The position numbers and the translations under genes are program-made. This document shows positions 24,901-39,900 of a DNA stretch of 64,000 nt, one piece after another. Numbering within the stretch: the stretch's first letter is position 1; the number at the start of each line of letters is the position of its first letter. The stretch comes from Archivesica marissinica (Eukaryota > Mollusca > Bivalvia > Venerida > Vesicomyidae): the NCBI GenBank assembly GCA_014843695.1, contig CM026387.1:78237287-78301286 (forward strand), read 5' to 3'. The notes below the pieces were generated by a model. That model ran no database searches, was not told the DNA's origin, and worked only from the letters and a program-made list of their open reading frames with translations.

Positions 24901-27900
24901 AAAGCAACTTTTAGGTAGTTATTGTCTGTTGACAAATGCATAGATATTTACAAGGTGAAACGCTGAAAGAATGTAATTATATCCGTGAAGCGGCGTATTA
25001 CAAGTATAAGAATGTATACAACCAATTTATTGCAAAAATGCTGAAAACTATCAGAGAACTTTCATTGTAGACAACTGTATTATAATAACTATTCTATTGA
25101 TTCATATTCACAGAACTCAATCCACATTCTAGTATTATTGTTATATGTTTATGCTGATTGACTACGTACATAATGTAAATACTATTATGATTAACAGAGA
25201 GAGAGAAAAACAACAACAAAAACAAAACAAAACGATACGTTGCCATCCCATCCCTATTTTAAACAAAAACTTACCGTTATGTTATCTATTATTACGTTTT
25301 AGAAAATTAGCACCATGACATTGAACATGTCTTCAAATTTCACTGGCCAAACATGACATTTATACTTTTATGAACCCGTCTTATATGCAAGTGCATGCCA
25401 AACCACATGTTTCAGGACCAATAGTTTCAGGGTGCCGTCTTATAGGCGAGATCGTATAGGCGAGTATGGACGGTATATTTAAATATTGGTTATTGATTTT
25501 GCTAATTGCAATAACTAATGCTTACACAGTATTGTGTATTTTAGTTTGGGCTTTCTCTATTCATCTATGCAAACTTACTTCATGTGACACATCAATATGG
25601 AAGATCCTGGCTGCTACTTCTCCTGGCTTGGTTGTATGTTCTAGTAGTCTCTGTATCACATAGTGTACGTCTATTCTTTTCTCGTGTAAAGGTATAGACA
25701 CCGTCTCTGATTGTACTGCCTTTCTGTTCAGACTCGAAAGTTCCCCTTCCCTTCTTTGTTTAAATAAGGTTTTTCCCACACCAGATCTCCATGATTTGAT
25801 GACACGTACTGAGGATCTATTGAACATCAATTACATTAATTGTATTTCCCTGATATATCTACACCTACCAAAGGTTGTATTTCATTACTTAAATATCTTC
25901 AGAATTCAGATTGAGTTATTCCACTACAAATACTTAACCGATGAAACATTTACTACAGAAAAATAATATACAAGCAGTTTGAAATTACAAGCAACATGTG
26001 AAATAGAATATGTTAATACCATCTAAGTATCGTACTTAAGTATTTATATATTGATTACCTCTGTTTATCAACATCGGCTGCAGGTCGGATTCCAGAAAAC
26101 ATATGTTGCTGTATGGTCAGCTTAGCCGACAAATAGTCACGTAGATGTGTTGTGTTTGTGGCTAATGCTTGTCGTTTGAACTTATCCAATGATGATACGA
26201 TAGTAGATCTGTATTCGTTGTCCGAACCACAGATCACAAGTAGCCTGTACTTCAATTCTGCAATATTAAATTACACATTCAAACTACTCAATTGGAATGG
26301 TCAACAGAGCAGATTTATACATGAAATTTCAGTAGAAATATTTGCAACAGCTACTGTCACTATTAAACAAACGAAACTGGTATCTCCTCTAAACAAGAGT
26401 ATTCAATAATTTTACAGAAGTTGTTCAATTATTACAGTTAAATTATAATTAACTCAACATAGCTGGAATAATTCCTTCATTCAAAACTAGCGTTTATGTA
26501 AGCTAAATAAAGCAAACAAACCTTTGTAATGTACTTCTAGGAGATATTCCTCTAGGAACCTCTCTGCAGCTTCGCTCACATCGTAATTTAGCATATCCGC
26601 ATTCACGAGACAGTGAATCTTACTGCTTCCATCAAAGATAGCACGTCTCCAGAATATATCAACCTGAAACAGCATGCTCAATTATTGGACTGGTTGCAGA
26701 ATATATCTATTTGAAACACCATGCTCAATTATTGGACTGGTTGCAGAATATATCAACCTGAAACAGTTTGCTTAATTATTGGACTGGTTGCAGAATATAT
26801 CAACCTGAAACAGCATGCTCAATTATTGGACTGGTTGCAGAATATATCAACCTGAAACAGCATGTTTAATTATTGGACTGGTTGCACAATACATCAACCT
26901 GAAACAGCATGCTTAATTATTGGACTGGTTGCAGAATATATCAATCTGAAACAGCATGCTCAATTATTGGACTGGTTGCAGAATATATCAACCTGAAACA
27001 GTTTGCTTAATTATTGGACTGGTTGCAGAATATATCAATCTGAAACAGCATGCTCAATTATTGGACTGGTTGCAGAATATATCAACCTGGAACAGAATGC
27101 TTAATTATTGGACTGGTTGCAGAATATATAAATCTGAAACAGCATGCACAATTATTGGACTGGTTCCAGAATATATCAACCTGAAACAGCCTGCTCAATT
27201 ATTGGACTGGTTGCAGAATATATCAATCTGAAACAGCATGCTCAAGTATTGGACTGGTTGCAGAATATATCAATCTGAAAAAGCATGTTCAATTATTGGT
27301 GTGGTTGCTAAATATGCATGCTCTCTGGATTAAATTTAAATGAATATCATGTGAAGACTTGATGCTATGCATCTTCAGTATACAAATAATTTGATCATCT
27401 AGACCAGTCCGAGTAGCAGAACACTTAATGTTGTTGGAACAATTTTGGAATAAACTTCATTGAACATTGGTCTCTTACAGGTTATCTGTACCTGTTATGT
27501 ACGATACAGGTCTATGTAAATGATGTACTGGTAATTGTTCAATGTTATACATAATATAGTGTAACATGACAAAGGAAGGAAACACATTATTTTAATACTA
27601 TTAAAGTACACTAATGATTGCTGAACAAATTTAAAATACAGATCCACTGTTTATTTTACTACTTCTAGACAAGTACAATGAAACCCCTCAACACCGGAAC
27701 ACCTCTATACTGGAAATCCTCCAAACCAAACACATTTTCCTGAATTTTACCCTTTGTTGTTCATATGAAAACTAAATTACAGTTACTGTTTTCCAGAAGT
27801 GTGTAGTGTGCACTTAAAATTAATCAGTTCTTTATTGTGCACTTAAAATTAATCAGTTCTTTATTGTGCACTTAAAATTAATCAGTTCTTTATTAACTTC

Positions 27901-30900
27901 CAAACTATAAACATATATTAGCCTCCTTTTAAGCATTGCAAACTTGAATTGTTAATTTAGGAGAATTCTACCACACTATGAAAACCGACCTAAACCGAAC
28001 ACCCCTCCAAACCAAACTTTGCCTATGGTCCAGTGGACGTTCGATTTATAGGGTTTCACTGTATGACGTTACTGTTTGTGCTAGCTCGTCATGCTACAAT
28101 GGACCACTCACTTCATCCGTTGTTGTGTTAGCTGTACATACAAGTATTTCGTCTGATTGAGGCAGAGGCTTGTCTTTATCCATCATATAGACAGATAGTG
28201 TGGTCATCAAGACATCACCTGTTGGAAATATTCATGTTTGTATTTGAACAATAATAGAAATCATCCCACTGTACATATGCCACGATAGTATTTCCAATTC
28301 CACATACATTGGAAAATGAGTGAACAATGCAAAAATAGTTCTATTTTTATAAATAGCATGTTTGTATTAGAAGCAGGGTTGTGTATCCAAACTATCGTCT
28401 ATTGTTTGTGCTTTGAATTTACATATTTACTACATTACTAATGGAACACATGACTTTGTGGCCATTGTTTTATTAACACACATAATAGACAGTCGTCTCC
28501 TATGAGTAAATAAAGAAGGATATTGTGTGAAAATAATATTATAAAACCAAATATAATTGTTCTGGATTGTTTATTCATACGATTGATTATATTTGCATGG
28601 ATAATGCAATGCATATAAAATAGTTATTGAAAAGAAATCATACCAGATGGACAAATGATCAGGTTCGGCTGACCTTCCACAAACCCTGGAGGAAGACATC
28701 TAGATATCTCACTGGTATCTATTAATAGACAGAAAAAGCAAGTTTAATTCAACTTAATCAATAGAAGTTTCTGTTCTACAAATAACATAATAATGTTTCT
28801 TCCTACTTCCCAATATGTGTCTCCCACATCCTTGCATGTCTATCACATATCCAATATGTGTCTCCCACATCCCTGCATGTCTATCACATATCCAATATGT
28901 GTCTCCCACATCCCTGCATGTCTATCACATATCCAATATGTTTCTCCCACATCCCTGCATGTCTATCACATATACAATATGTTTCTCCCACATCCTTGCA
29001 TGTCTATCACATATCCAATATGTGTCTCCCACATCCCTGCATGTCTATCACATATACAATATGTTTCTCCCACATCCTTGCATGTCTATCACATATCCAA
29101 TATGTTTCTCCCACATCCCTGCATGTCTATCACATATACAATATGTTTCTCCCACATCCATGCATGTCTATCACATATGCAATATATATTTCTCCCACAT
29201 CCTTGCATGTCTATCACATATCCAATATGTGTCTCCCACATCCCTGCATGTCTATCACATATACAATATGTGTCTCCCACATCCCTGCATGTATATCACA
29301 TATCAAATATGTTTCTCCCACATCCCTATATGACTATCACATATACAATATGTGTCTCCCACATCCCTACATGTCTATCACATATACAATATGATTCTCC
29401 CACATCCCTACATGTCTATCACATATACAATATGTGTCTCCCACATCCCTACATGTCTATCACATATCCAATATGTGTCTCCCACATCCCTGCATGTCTA
29501 TCGCACATCCAATATGTTTCTCCCACATCCCTGCATGTCTATCGCACATCCAATATGTTTCTCCCACATCCCTGCATGTCTATCGCACATCCAATATGTT
29601 TCTCCCACATCCTTGCATGTCTATCACATATCCAATATGTTTCTCCCACATCCCTGCATGTCTATCACATATCCAATATGTTTCTCCCACATCCCTGCAT
29701 GTCTATCACATATACAATATGTTTCTCCCACATCCTTGCATGTCTATCACATATCCAATATGTGTCTCCCACATCCCTGCATGTCTATCACATATACAAT
29801 ATGTTTCTCCCACATCCTTGCATGTCTATCACATATCCAATATGTTTCTCCCACATCCCTGCATGTCTATCACATATACAATATGTTTCTCCCACATCCA
29901 TGCATGTCTATCACATATGCAATATATATTTCTCCCACATCCTTGCATGTCTATCACATATCCAATATGTGTCTCCCACATCCCTGCATGTCTATCACAT
30001 ATACAATATGTGTCTCCCACATCCCTGCATGTCTATCACATATCAAATATGTTTCTCCCACATCCCTATATGACTATCACATATACAATATGTGTCTCCC
30101 ACATCCCTACATGTCTATCACATATACAATATGATTCTCCCACATCCCTACATGTCTATCACATATACAATATGTGTCTCCCACATCCCTACATGTCTAT
30201 CACATATCCAATATGTGTCTCCCACATCCCTGCATGTCTATCGCACATCCAATATGTTTCTCCCACATCCCTGCATGTCTATCGCACATCCAATATGTTT
30301 CTCCCACATCCCTGCATGTCTATCGCACATCCAATATGTTTCTCCCACATCCTTGCATGTCTATCACATATCCAATATGTTTCTCCCACATCCCTGCATG
30401 TCTATCACATATACAATATGTTTCTCCCACATCCCTGCATGTCTATCACATATACAATATGTGTCTCCCACATCCCTACATGTCTATCACATATCCAATA
30501 TGTGTCTCCCACATCCCTGCATGTCTATCGCACATCCAATATGTTTCTCCCACATCCTTGCATGTCTATCACATATACAATATGTTTCTCCCACATCCAA
30601 TTCTGTCTCCCTCGTATGCCAGGTAGTCTTTATCGTGAACATTGCATATAAAGTCAATCAAATAATGACACATGTTGTTTCAAAGGACCACTGCATTGTC
30701 AATAATATCCCAACTGGTGAGCCTGAAATACTGTTCGGAGGGACAGCTGGCGAATTTGGCGTCGCTCATATAGACAACTGGTAGCGAATATAAATAAACG
30801 TAAAACACACCTGGCGAATTCCTCCAACAATCACCATATGACCTAAGCTGCTATGCTATAATAGCACAATGATTTTGGTCGGCTACAACGTACATAGATG

Positions 30901-33900
30901 TATATATTATCGATTGATGACTTTGGTCAGAGTTGTGCTGAGTTGGATAATTAACTAGAGATTATTTTGGAGAGAAGTATGTCTCCAAACTCACTGTTGC
31001 TTCAGTGGAGTAATGAAAGCATGGAATTTAAATATATGAAGTCACTGCAAGGTCGTACATACAACCGCCATAAATTATCCAACCGGAACGGGATTACAAC
31101 TAGACATCATACTAGTGCTTCATGCCAAGCTTGGTAAAAACGCTAAATGGTCCAACGGTGTTTTGGATACAAAGTGCGGCCAAGCTTTGTGATATAGAAA
31201 TGTCAAAATGGCCGTACACCCGCAAAGAGAATCATCCAACCGGAATGGGGTTACAATTATGCACATCTAGTAGACATCATACCGATGCTTCCTGTCACGC
31301 TTGCTGAACATTCAATAAGGGGCTATGGAGAACGGACGGACAGGCGCCAATGGTTAAAACTATCGTTCACGCCCATTAGGGGAGACATAATAAACTGTTT
31401 CTAAATGTCTTAGTCGATGAATTAAACATGTCAAATAATACCACATACAGACCACAATACAATGCAGATTACATATAAATTAATTGGCTGGGAATAAGAG
31501 TTTTAGACATTATTCTAATTTGAGACCAAATAAAAATGTTATGATTCAAACTCTATGACTAATATATATTTTTATTCTTGATATCTTCATGGAAATAAAT
31601 ATCTAGGAAATACCTGTCCAAATACCATATCAAAACGTCATATTTGTCAATCTACATCTGCGAGAAATTACTATATGACTTTTATATAATATTTTTGAAT
31701 TATTATTTTAAAGTAAGTTTCTTCTATTATAACTTATTTCCCAAACATATACTTAGCAGCATTATCTATCACAAGTATATAATGAACTCAGACGTCAATA
31801 CATACCTAGCTGATTTAATAATATCTAAAAAATGTCTTTGATAAAAGGAAAACGCTTCTAAACACGGATTCATTCAGCTGTGAAAATACACTGCTAACTA
31901 CACCTTAGTCATTAAGGGAAAGTCATGTATATATGCTTAATGTTCAATGATATGCAGCTTACATTTCATATAATAATAACTTGTGCATTCATGCAATTCT
32001 ATGTATAATCAATGTGTTGTTCGCATACTATTTATTAATAAACATAACACCTTGATAAATCTGCTTAGAGGATATATATAGGCTGTCCGATTAGCGCAGT
32101 GGTTAGCAAACAATTTCATGTCTGAATCAGGCCCAATACTACACTAACTGTTCTTTTTCAGCAACTGTGTTCAACAAGTGATCAGTTCTGTAATATGTTA
32201 TAATCGTATGGGAGACTTTGTGTTTAAGTCTGCAGGTTGTAAGTTGCAGATTGCTATAATTATATTCTTATGGGTGATTTGAATCTAAAGAATAATGGAG
32301 ATTTGAAATATGATCGAGTGCTATGTATCACATTTTAAATTAGATGTAGATCTATTGCAACTAATAGAACACAAAACCTTTCAAACTGCAAGTTGAAAAT
32401 AATTCAACATGATTATTATGTATTTTAACTGTTTATTTATAATACATATTTAATGATAATTTGTTCTTTATTAAATTATAGATAACTTATAAACAATTTT
32501 ATATCATACTATTTTAGCAAACAGTCTAAGGGCGCTAATACATTATAATACTTTCATTTGACCATTTAAATACATCAAAAGTAACGCCCTGAGTTCATAC
32601 CATTAATATACATATACTCAAGAGCTTTACTTATGCATTGAATGATGGAATTTACATGAGTATATCCCCCAAATGTACATGCATGTTAAACACATCAATA
32701 TCTCATTAGGTTCGCTTTCAGAATAATAGAACAATTCCCTTATGAGTTGATGCTAACTATATTTCCGTACAGAATTAACAGATCAGATTTTAAAATGTAT
32801 CTTTCAATTCTAAAAGTTGCCAAAAGCAATTCATATTTGTAATTACTTGTGTCATTTATATCAACTGAAATCTTTGGGTTTTTTATTGAATAATATTCAC
32901 CAATCTCGATATAAATGCCAATGATGTTTTGGAGGTCCCTAGTGTACATCAATAAATTGTGTACACTCAACTCAATTTATAGAGGAGATAATCTTAACAT
33001 CTTAACAGTGTAATACAGTGCGGTTTAATGAATGTTACATCATGTTACATGCACATCATGAACCATTATGGTGATACTTTGTTTGCTTAATGTGTCTGAA
33101 TTTAGCGTGTGCACTCTAGTGGACAATTAAGTTATATTACAAATCTAGTCAATAACATAGCGAAGGTTTGAACAATAATAAGCCAAAATGGAGAGATGAC
33201 AAAATATTGATGTTAACCATTTAAACAGTATTTTAAGTATGTTATCAATCGATAATCCTGGTATCCATAACAATATTGAAACTGTAATTGATGACACTAG
33301 TTGCATAATCTGCATCTGGAAGGTTCCCGAAATCTGGCAAATATATACCTCGTCAAACAAATAAACCTTGGTTTGGTCCCAGATGCGGACAAGGCAAACC
33401 AGTGCAAAATCCGAGTATCGATTAAATCATACTGAAGGTAATAAATTGCGTTTAAAAACTGCCAGTAAGGAATTTATACGTACAATGAATTATTATATTA
33501 ATAAATGTAAGCACACAAATGCCAGTAAATTAAGGAACATGTATTCTAATAACCCAAAACAATATTGGAATTTTCTTAAAAGGCTGAAATCAAAATCTAT
33601 GGTTAACTGATCATCCACCAGAATCAGCATGGACACACGTGACAGGCCCCAAAGGACAACCATGTTCATATCTGCAGGAAATTGAACACACTGAACTAGG
33701 TAATGTCTGCAATAAAGACCTGATGCAGGATTGCGTTTCTGGTGAACAAGATGAGAATGAAGCTATTGGGTGGGGTTCATTTGCTAGTACCCTGATTTGT
33801 ACACACCATGTACATGAACTAGGACATACATATGCTGTACACCACATACCACCACACAACTGTTTGCAGCAGATTCCAACTGTGAATCCAACGGCATTAC

Positions 33901-36900
33901 ATAAAATATGCAGATACTGACTTTACATAAACTCCATAACTCATAATATACTAACCTGAATCTCTGTCGCAAATAATATTATATACTTTCTAGTTACTTT
34001 TTCTGGCCAGATATTTCAAAATGACACCAAGATGTTCCAGACCGAGATAGTCTCGAATATTGGATGAAATAGACTCCAGAAAGTGCGTCCATAGTGCTGT
34101 AAGATCGTTGATCAATGGTTCTGAGCCAACATTACTGCAAAGGAAACAAGAGGGCAAGGTTGTCCTGGGTGGCTCATCAGTGTATATCAGACAGTTGTTA
34201 ATTTGACTGAGGGACCTGGTAAAGTTCGTGGAAATGGTCTATATTCGAAACAAGCCACACTTTCATTAAAATGCAACATGTGACCAAGTTGGAATAAACT
34301 CGATTCAAAATAGAATCAATCAAAAATATAGTTGATAGAGTGATCACATTAATAAATTTGAATTCTCAGGCAAACATTATGATAGGACAAGTGTGCTTTT
34401 CTCGTATATTGTCATAAAAAGAACTCAATGCCACTATGTATAAGCGCATCTAAGCCGACTGTAAAGTGTGTCCTTAGATTTACAACATTGCTAGATCTTT
34501 TGAAAGATTGGACTTTTGCTTTTCCTTCCATCTGAAAAGAGCCGCTTTCAACTATATGGCATGTAAATGACACATGCTAATAGCCATTGAGACATTCAGA
34601 TGGACTTTGCATGATTTCTGCGTTTCTGACTCTGGATAATATATCTCAATTTCAGTATTGAAACTGTATCAAGCAAATCTTACGTCGGGTTTAATTTAAA
34701 CAATATGTTATTTAAGAATGGTACATAAGCCATGAATAGTTGCAACATCATAGTTAGGTAAAGTTACATAGTAACTTATTCGAATCCTTTTTCTATGTCA
34801 GGTTTGGCTATGTAGCAAGGAAACGACTATTGTGTGATGGCCGTACTCACTTGTATGCGTGCAGACATACCCACATTCAGACGGTATGATTCCAAAAGAG
34901 TCCCGCTCTTTCAAACCGAGGGAGGTCATAGTTAATTATTACATAGTGTTTAAATGAAAATGTCTCATATGAGGCTGCAAGTGTAGAATCAATAATTATA
35001 TAACAAATTCGACTCTCAAATACCTCTGTTTCCTCAATCCAGATATGTTAGTAGAGATCATGGTTTGTATGTCAGTCTGTGACTGACTCCATCCGTGAAA
35101 GGTTTCTCTCTGTTGCAGGTCATCAGTCCCATGCTCAGTGTTCTCAGCCAATGGTTGATCATGGTCATCATCAGACAATGCGCTGTCCTCATGTTCTATA
35201 CACCAGACTATACCTGTTCGCAATAAATTCGATAATTATGGAGAGGGAAGTATCATTGATTTTATAAGATGAAAACATACTAGGGCATCCCAATTCAAAA
35301 CGTAAATTCAGTTTTAAGAAATAGGATTTGCAGATCCACATTCAAATTCCCGAATGTAAATGAATGTTCTCACCTGCAGTAACATCTTCTGGGTCCACAT
35401 ACTGTAGTGACCTGATAACAAGATTTACATCATAGCCAGCATCGACAAGGTTATGCACATACTTCTGTTTCCACTCATCAACAGTGGCATCTACAGACAT
35501 TTCAGCATCGCTGCAGTCACTATCATTTTCAGCTTCCATCTCTGTATCACCATCTATTTCCTTCTTGGCAGCTGTCATGGCCTCTACCAGATCATCTGTA
35601 CAAGCAAGCAACATGCAAATGGTTAACACAGTATATGAGTACAACTAACGCTGTCTCACCACATTTATGATGGAAGCTATCAATATTGTACGGTTGTTAC
35701 TACAAGTTTGAATAGTAGTATTTCACATATATGGTTAGACATGTCAATAACAAAAGCACCACCAATGGGTGTCAATACTTGGCAGAAAAGTGTATAACTT
35801 TCTAATACGGCATAGTAAGCATGTGCACGTCAATAAGGAGCAATAGTGTCTAGGATTGTGTGTAAAAATAGCTTGATTCCAAAACAAGTTCATACAACAT
35901 TAGACTAACGTCTCTGAGATGGAGGTAATGTGGAATCACAGGTACAATATACAATTATTTTTTATTAAATTATTTACTTTAAACATTACTTACTATATGA
36001 CCATAGGGCAAAAAAATGTGTCTTAAACCTGTGTTCCGATATGTAAATAATAGCTTTAACATGGTGTGTGTTATATAGAGGATATTAAAGCGACATATGT
36101 TTTATTTACGTTGGTTGCCTTCAGTGAACTTACTATATTACCATAGGGCACACACAAAATGTCTTGTGCCTGTGTGTTGAATCAAGTGTCTTACCTCAGA
36201 ACACCACCACAGTTGTAGTTGGTGAGAACATGAATGAACATCATGTAGACATCATGTAGACTCCACTAAGAGATTAATATGTTATGACCTATGTCTTTCT
36301 ATGTCTTTTGACCTTGATACATGCCATGTTTAAACTACAGTCAATCATAACCAAGAAGCCACGTCTATTAAGAGACTACTTGCCATGTATTAATACATGT
36401 AGACTACATTTTCTGTTCCCATTTGTGTTATGAACAAATTAGCATGTACTAAGAGACCATTCTACTTAGAGACCGCTTTTTGCCCTACCTATGGTGGTCT
36501 CTCAATATAAGACTCCAATAGTTTCGGTCCTTGAAAGAACTTGAATAATTGGATATAAATGAACCACAAGCAACTAACTTTTATCGATGTGTCACTAACA
36601 TATGTTGCAGTAAATTATCGAAATATTAACTGTCATGTTGGATATACTTGTAACCAATTAATGCTAGAGTTCACAATAGTCGGTGCGTTTGTTTTTTACG
36701 TTTATTTATCGTCGCCCATATGAGCGACGCCTCTTGAAGAGATTAGTCATTTTAGAGTTTTGGAGGATAGTACAATGATACAAACCCATTCAAGAGTCTC
36801 CTCTGGTTCTGTTACGTGTACAGTGTAAAGCACCGACACGAGACCTCGGTTTAAAGTCCCATCTGAAAGACTGTTAATTTTATTAGAGACCACACCCTTT

Positions 36901-39900
36901 TTTCAGAAGGGAATATTTCACTATATATGTCAATGGTCATTGACCCGATAACCAGACTACCCCGTTATTCCGTAATATGACCAGTTAATTCAGACAAATG
37001 CCATTTATCCTATGCTAATTGAAGCCCTAATACGACTGCGGGCAATTTTCTCACTTTCATTGATCGCACACGACATGATAAAACATATTTAACTATATCC
37101 CAGTACTGCATTGCATGTGATGGAATGCGGTTTTTTATCTGTGTCATCTTAAGGGATTTTTTCAGAATTTGCACAACTCATTCGGCTGCTCTATTACAAC
37201 TCAAATTAGGAGAGACAAAAGAGTTTAACAATCAAATGTAATCAATTGTTAAAGCATTTTGCTACTTATTTTATATATATGATCTGGAATTATATATATA
37301 CATCATGAGAAAATCATGTGAAAGCCGAGTTTAAATATGAAAAATACCTGGTGAACAATTTTCCTTTACAGCACATAGTAAAGGATAGACAAGATGAGAA
37401 GGATCAGTCTCAGTCCCCATTTTCACCAGCTCTCTCTGAAGAATAACCAGCTGGTCCACTGTGAAGTAATTCAGATGGAGAAATTCCTTGCGTTTCTCCT
37501 TGATGTGTTTGAGCCAATCATCCAAACAATTCTCCATGAAATTAGCCAACTCTGGAATAATGTCCTTCAAATCTTCCATCTGTGAGCTTCTACCCTGCAA
37601 TACACATTTGAATAGTACACAGTAAAGTAAAGCAATATTGTGAATGGTCATTGTTGTATCAAGAGATAAGGTGGCATAGGAACATTCCAGCTATGCCATA
37701 GTGTAGTTAATCCCAGGTGGACCTCAAAGCATTACTTCAGAGTGAATCTGCCAGCCAGCTGTATAGCTTCCTCATCTGAAAGAAGTTCACGTGCAAGGGA
37801 ATAGCATCAACTGCAAATCATTGGCAGCATAACCGTAACTACTCGGTCAATTCTCCGGGAAGTTGTATCTATCATAACAAATCTTTCTGCACAATGGTCA
37901 TTAATAATACTGCATACATGAAGATAGATTGAGGCTCTCAATACATGTTTTCAAATACAATTTAAGAGCAGTAATTCCTAAATGGTTTATCAATATTACT
38001 TGTTCTTACTCTCTATATTCAATTTCTGTGTACATGCATGAAAGATCATTTAGTAATGACAGAAGCAGTAGTAAATATGTCACTAATTTAGGAAGTAAAT
38101 AAATGTACAGTCTACATCTGTTATCTCAAAGTAGGTTATGTTAAATTAACCGGTTATGTGAAAGTTGGGTCAAAGTTCGTTTCAAATATTATCATTTTAC
38201 ATATAAACGTGGCTGCGTTTATGTCAAATTCGATTAAGTCAAATGTTCTGTTATTTCGAATTCATTGTTTGATCCCTTCAATATAAATAGGCAGTATTTC
38301 ACACTTGTTAAGTGCCAGTTTTCCGCCGAAGTGCGACTTTCATTCATAAAATAAAACTTTACCTGGTCAAAGACTAACACGTGTCTGTGCAAACAATCGA
38401 TAAAGAGAGTAAGCATCAGTTTATAACTGCACGTTTATTGCACCATTACAACGATTTCTTATCACATATTATTTACATGTATTTATTAAATACAAAATTA
38501 CGGTGTTTTTATTTCAAGTGTGCCCATGTCATGGTTATTGCAACAGATAATGACAACTTGCAAAATGATTTATGGGACATGTATATACACGTATAGCTTA
38601 AGATCCACGAGAAACACTGTCTGGGGAAGTATTGTCAATATTGGTTATGTGTCAAACTACAGTTTGGTCGAAGTAAAACGTCACCAATTGAAATATTTAT
38701 GCTAGATAGTTTCCATTTATCTGCAAAGATTGATAAATACTGTCTACTAATAAATAAATATTTACATAGCACATGTTTAGTTTTTGTTAGTATTATGAGG
38801 CACGTAATCTTGCGTCAGCAAGAAAGCCAATACAGACGGAAGATTGTCTGCATCAAATGCATTCATTGTAAATGGGTTTGCTAACTGGACGGACGCATCC
38901 ACATGGTTCAAAACTCACGAATCTACAAACTGCCACAGTGGAGCAGTGTAAAAGTTTATAAATAACGCTTCCGAAATCTACGAATAATGTAGGTGAAATG
39001 CTGTCGGAGGGAATTGCTATCATAATGGAGCAAAAACAACAACAGGCAATACAACAACACAGAACTGCGTCTGGCTAAAGTTTTATTAATACGTTATGTG
39101 TACCATTTCATACCACAAAACAGATATTAAGATGCAGCTATTATTCACCCTGATATGGTTTCAGATATCAGGAAATCGCGTTAATAATCTCCTTTTTCTT
39201 TTCAGGCGGGATGCTACCTCGGGCGCCCGTAGGCACGTCGCACCTCGAGTGCTCCTATTTGGCTAGACAACTTCCAAAATGTCGGCGACGGAAGTTATGC
39301 TATGCATTAAAGACTGGGATTATTGTGTTCAAACAACAGTCTAACCTGCTAAGAAAGGAAGTGACGACAAAGAGGTTTTTATATGTTTTTTACATTGAAT
39401 GGGTCCAGGTTTAACGACTGTATGTGTACGCTCTAATGACTGCTAACTATGTCAAAATAAATGAAAATGAGTTCACACTGAAAAAAGCATATGGCCACAT
39501 TTATTTGTGAATGTTTTAGTACGAGTAGTACATGCGAATATTCGCTAAATATGACCAGAGATGCAAGTTGACCTTAATTGCCAATGCGTTAGTGGATTAC
39601 TAGTCAATCAATGTCAACACATATATGGCAATGTCAACACTTGTATCCCCCAGTAGATCATTGGGAAACATCCATTACATGTACATGTATTCCCAAAAAG
39701 GTGCCACAATGAGCAAGACCCCTCAGATATCAGTAAGTAAATAGCAGCAACTCCACCAACTGAGCATCAAACTACAGGAGCAGCGTGTGTGTGTGTGTTT
39801 TACGTTTATTTATCGTCGCTATATGTTACTCATATGAGCGACGCCTCCTGAAGAGATTAGTCATTTTAGAGTGTTAGAGGATAGTGCAATGATACCGACA

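Noticed and set aside
28793..30784. Frames of 150-426 codons rich in His, Tyr, Cys and Ile
   Set aside because: Encoded by the 41-bp array in all three forward frames. A repeat by-product.
33990..34134. In-frame TAG after exon 15, suggesting a pseudogene
   Set aside because: A donor (AGAAAAA|gtaact) lies just before the stop and gives the correct phase to exon 16.
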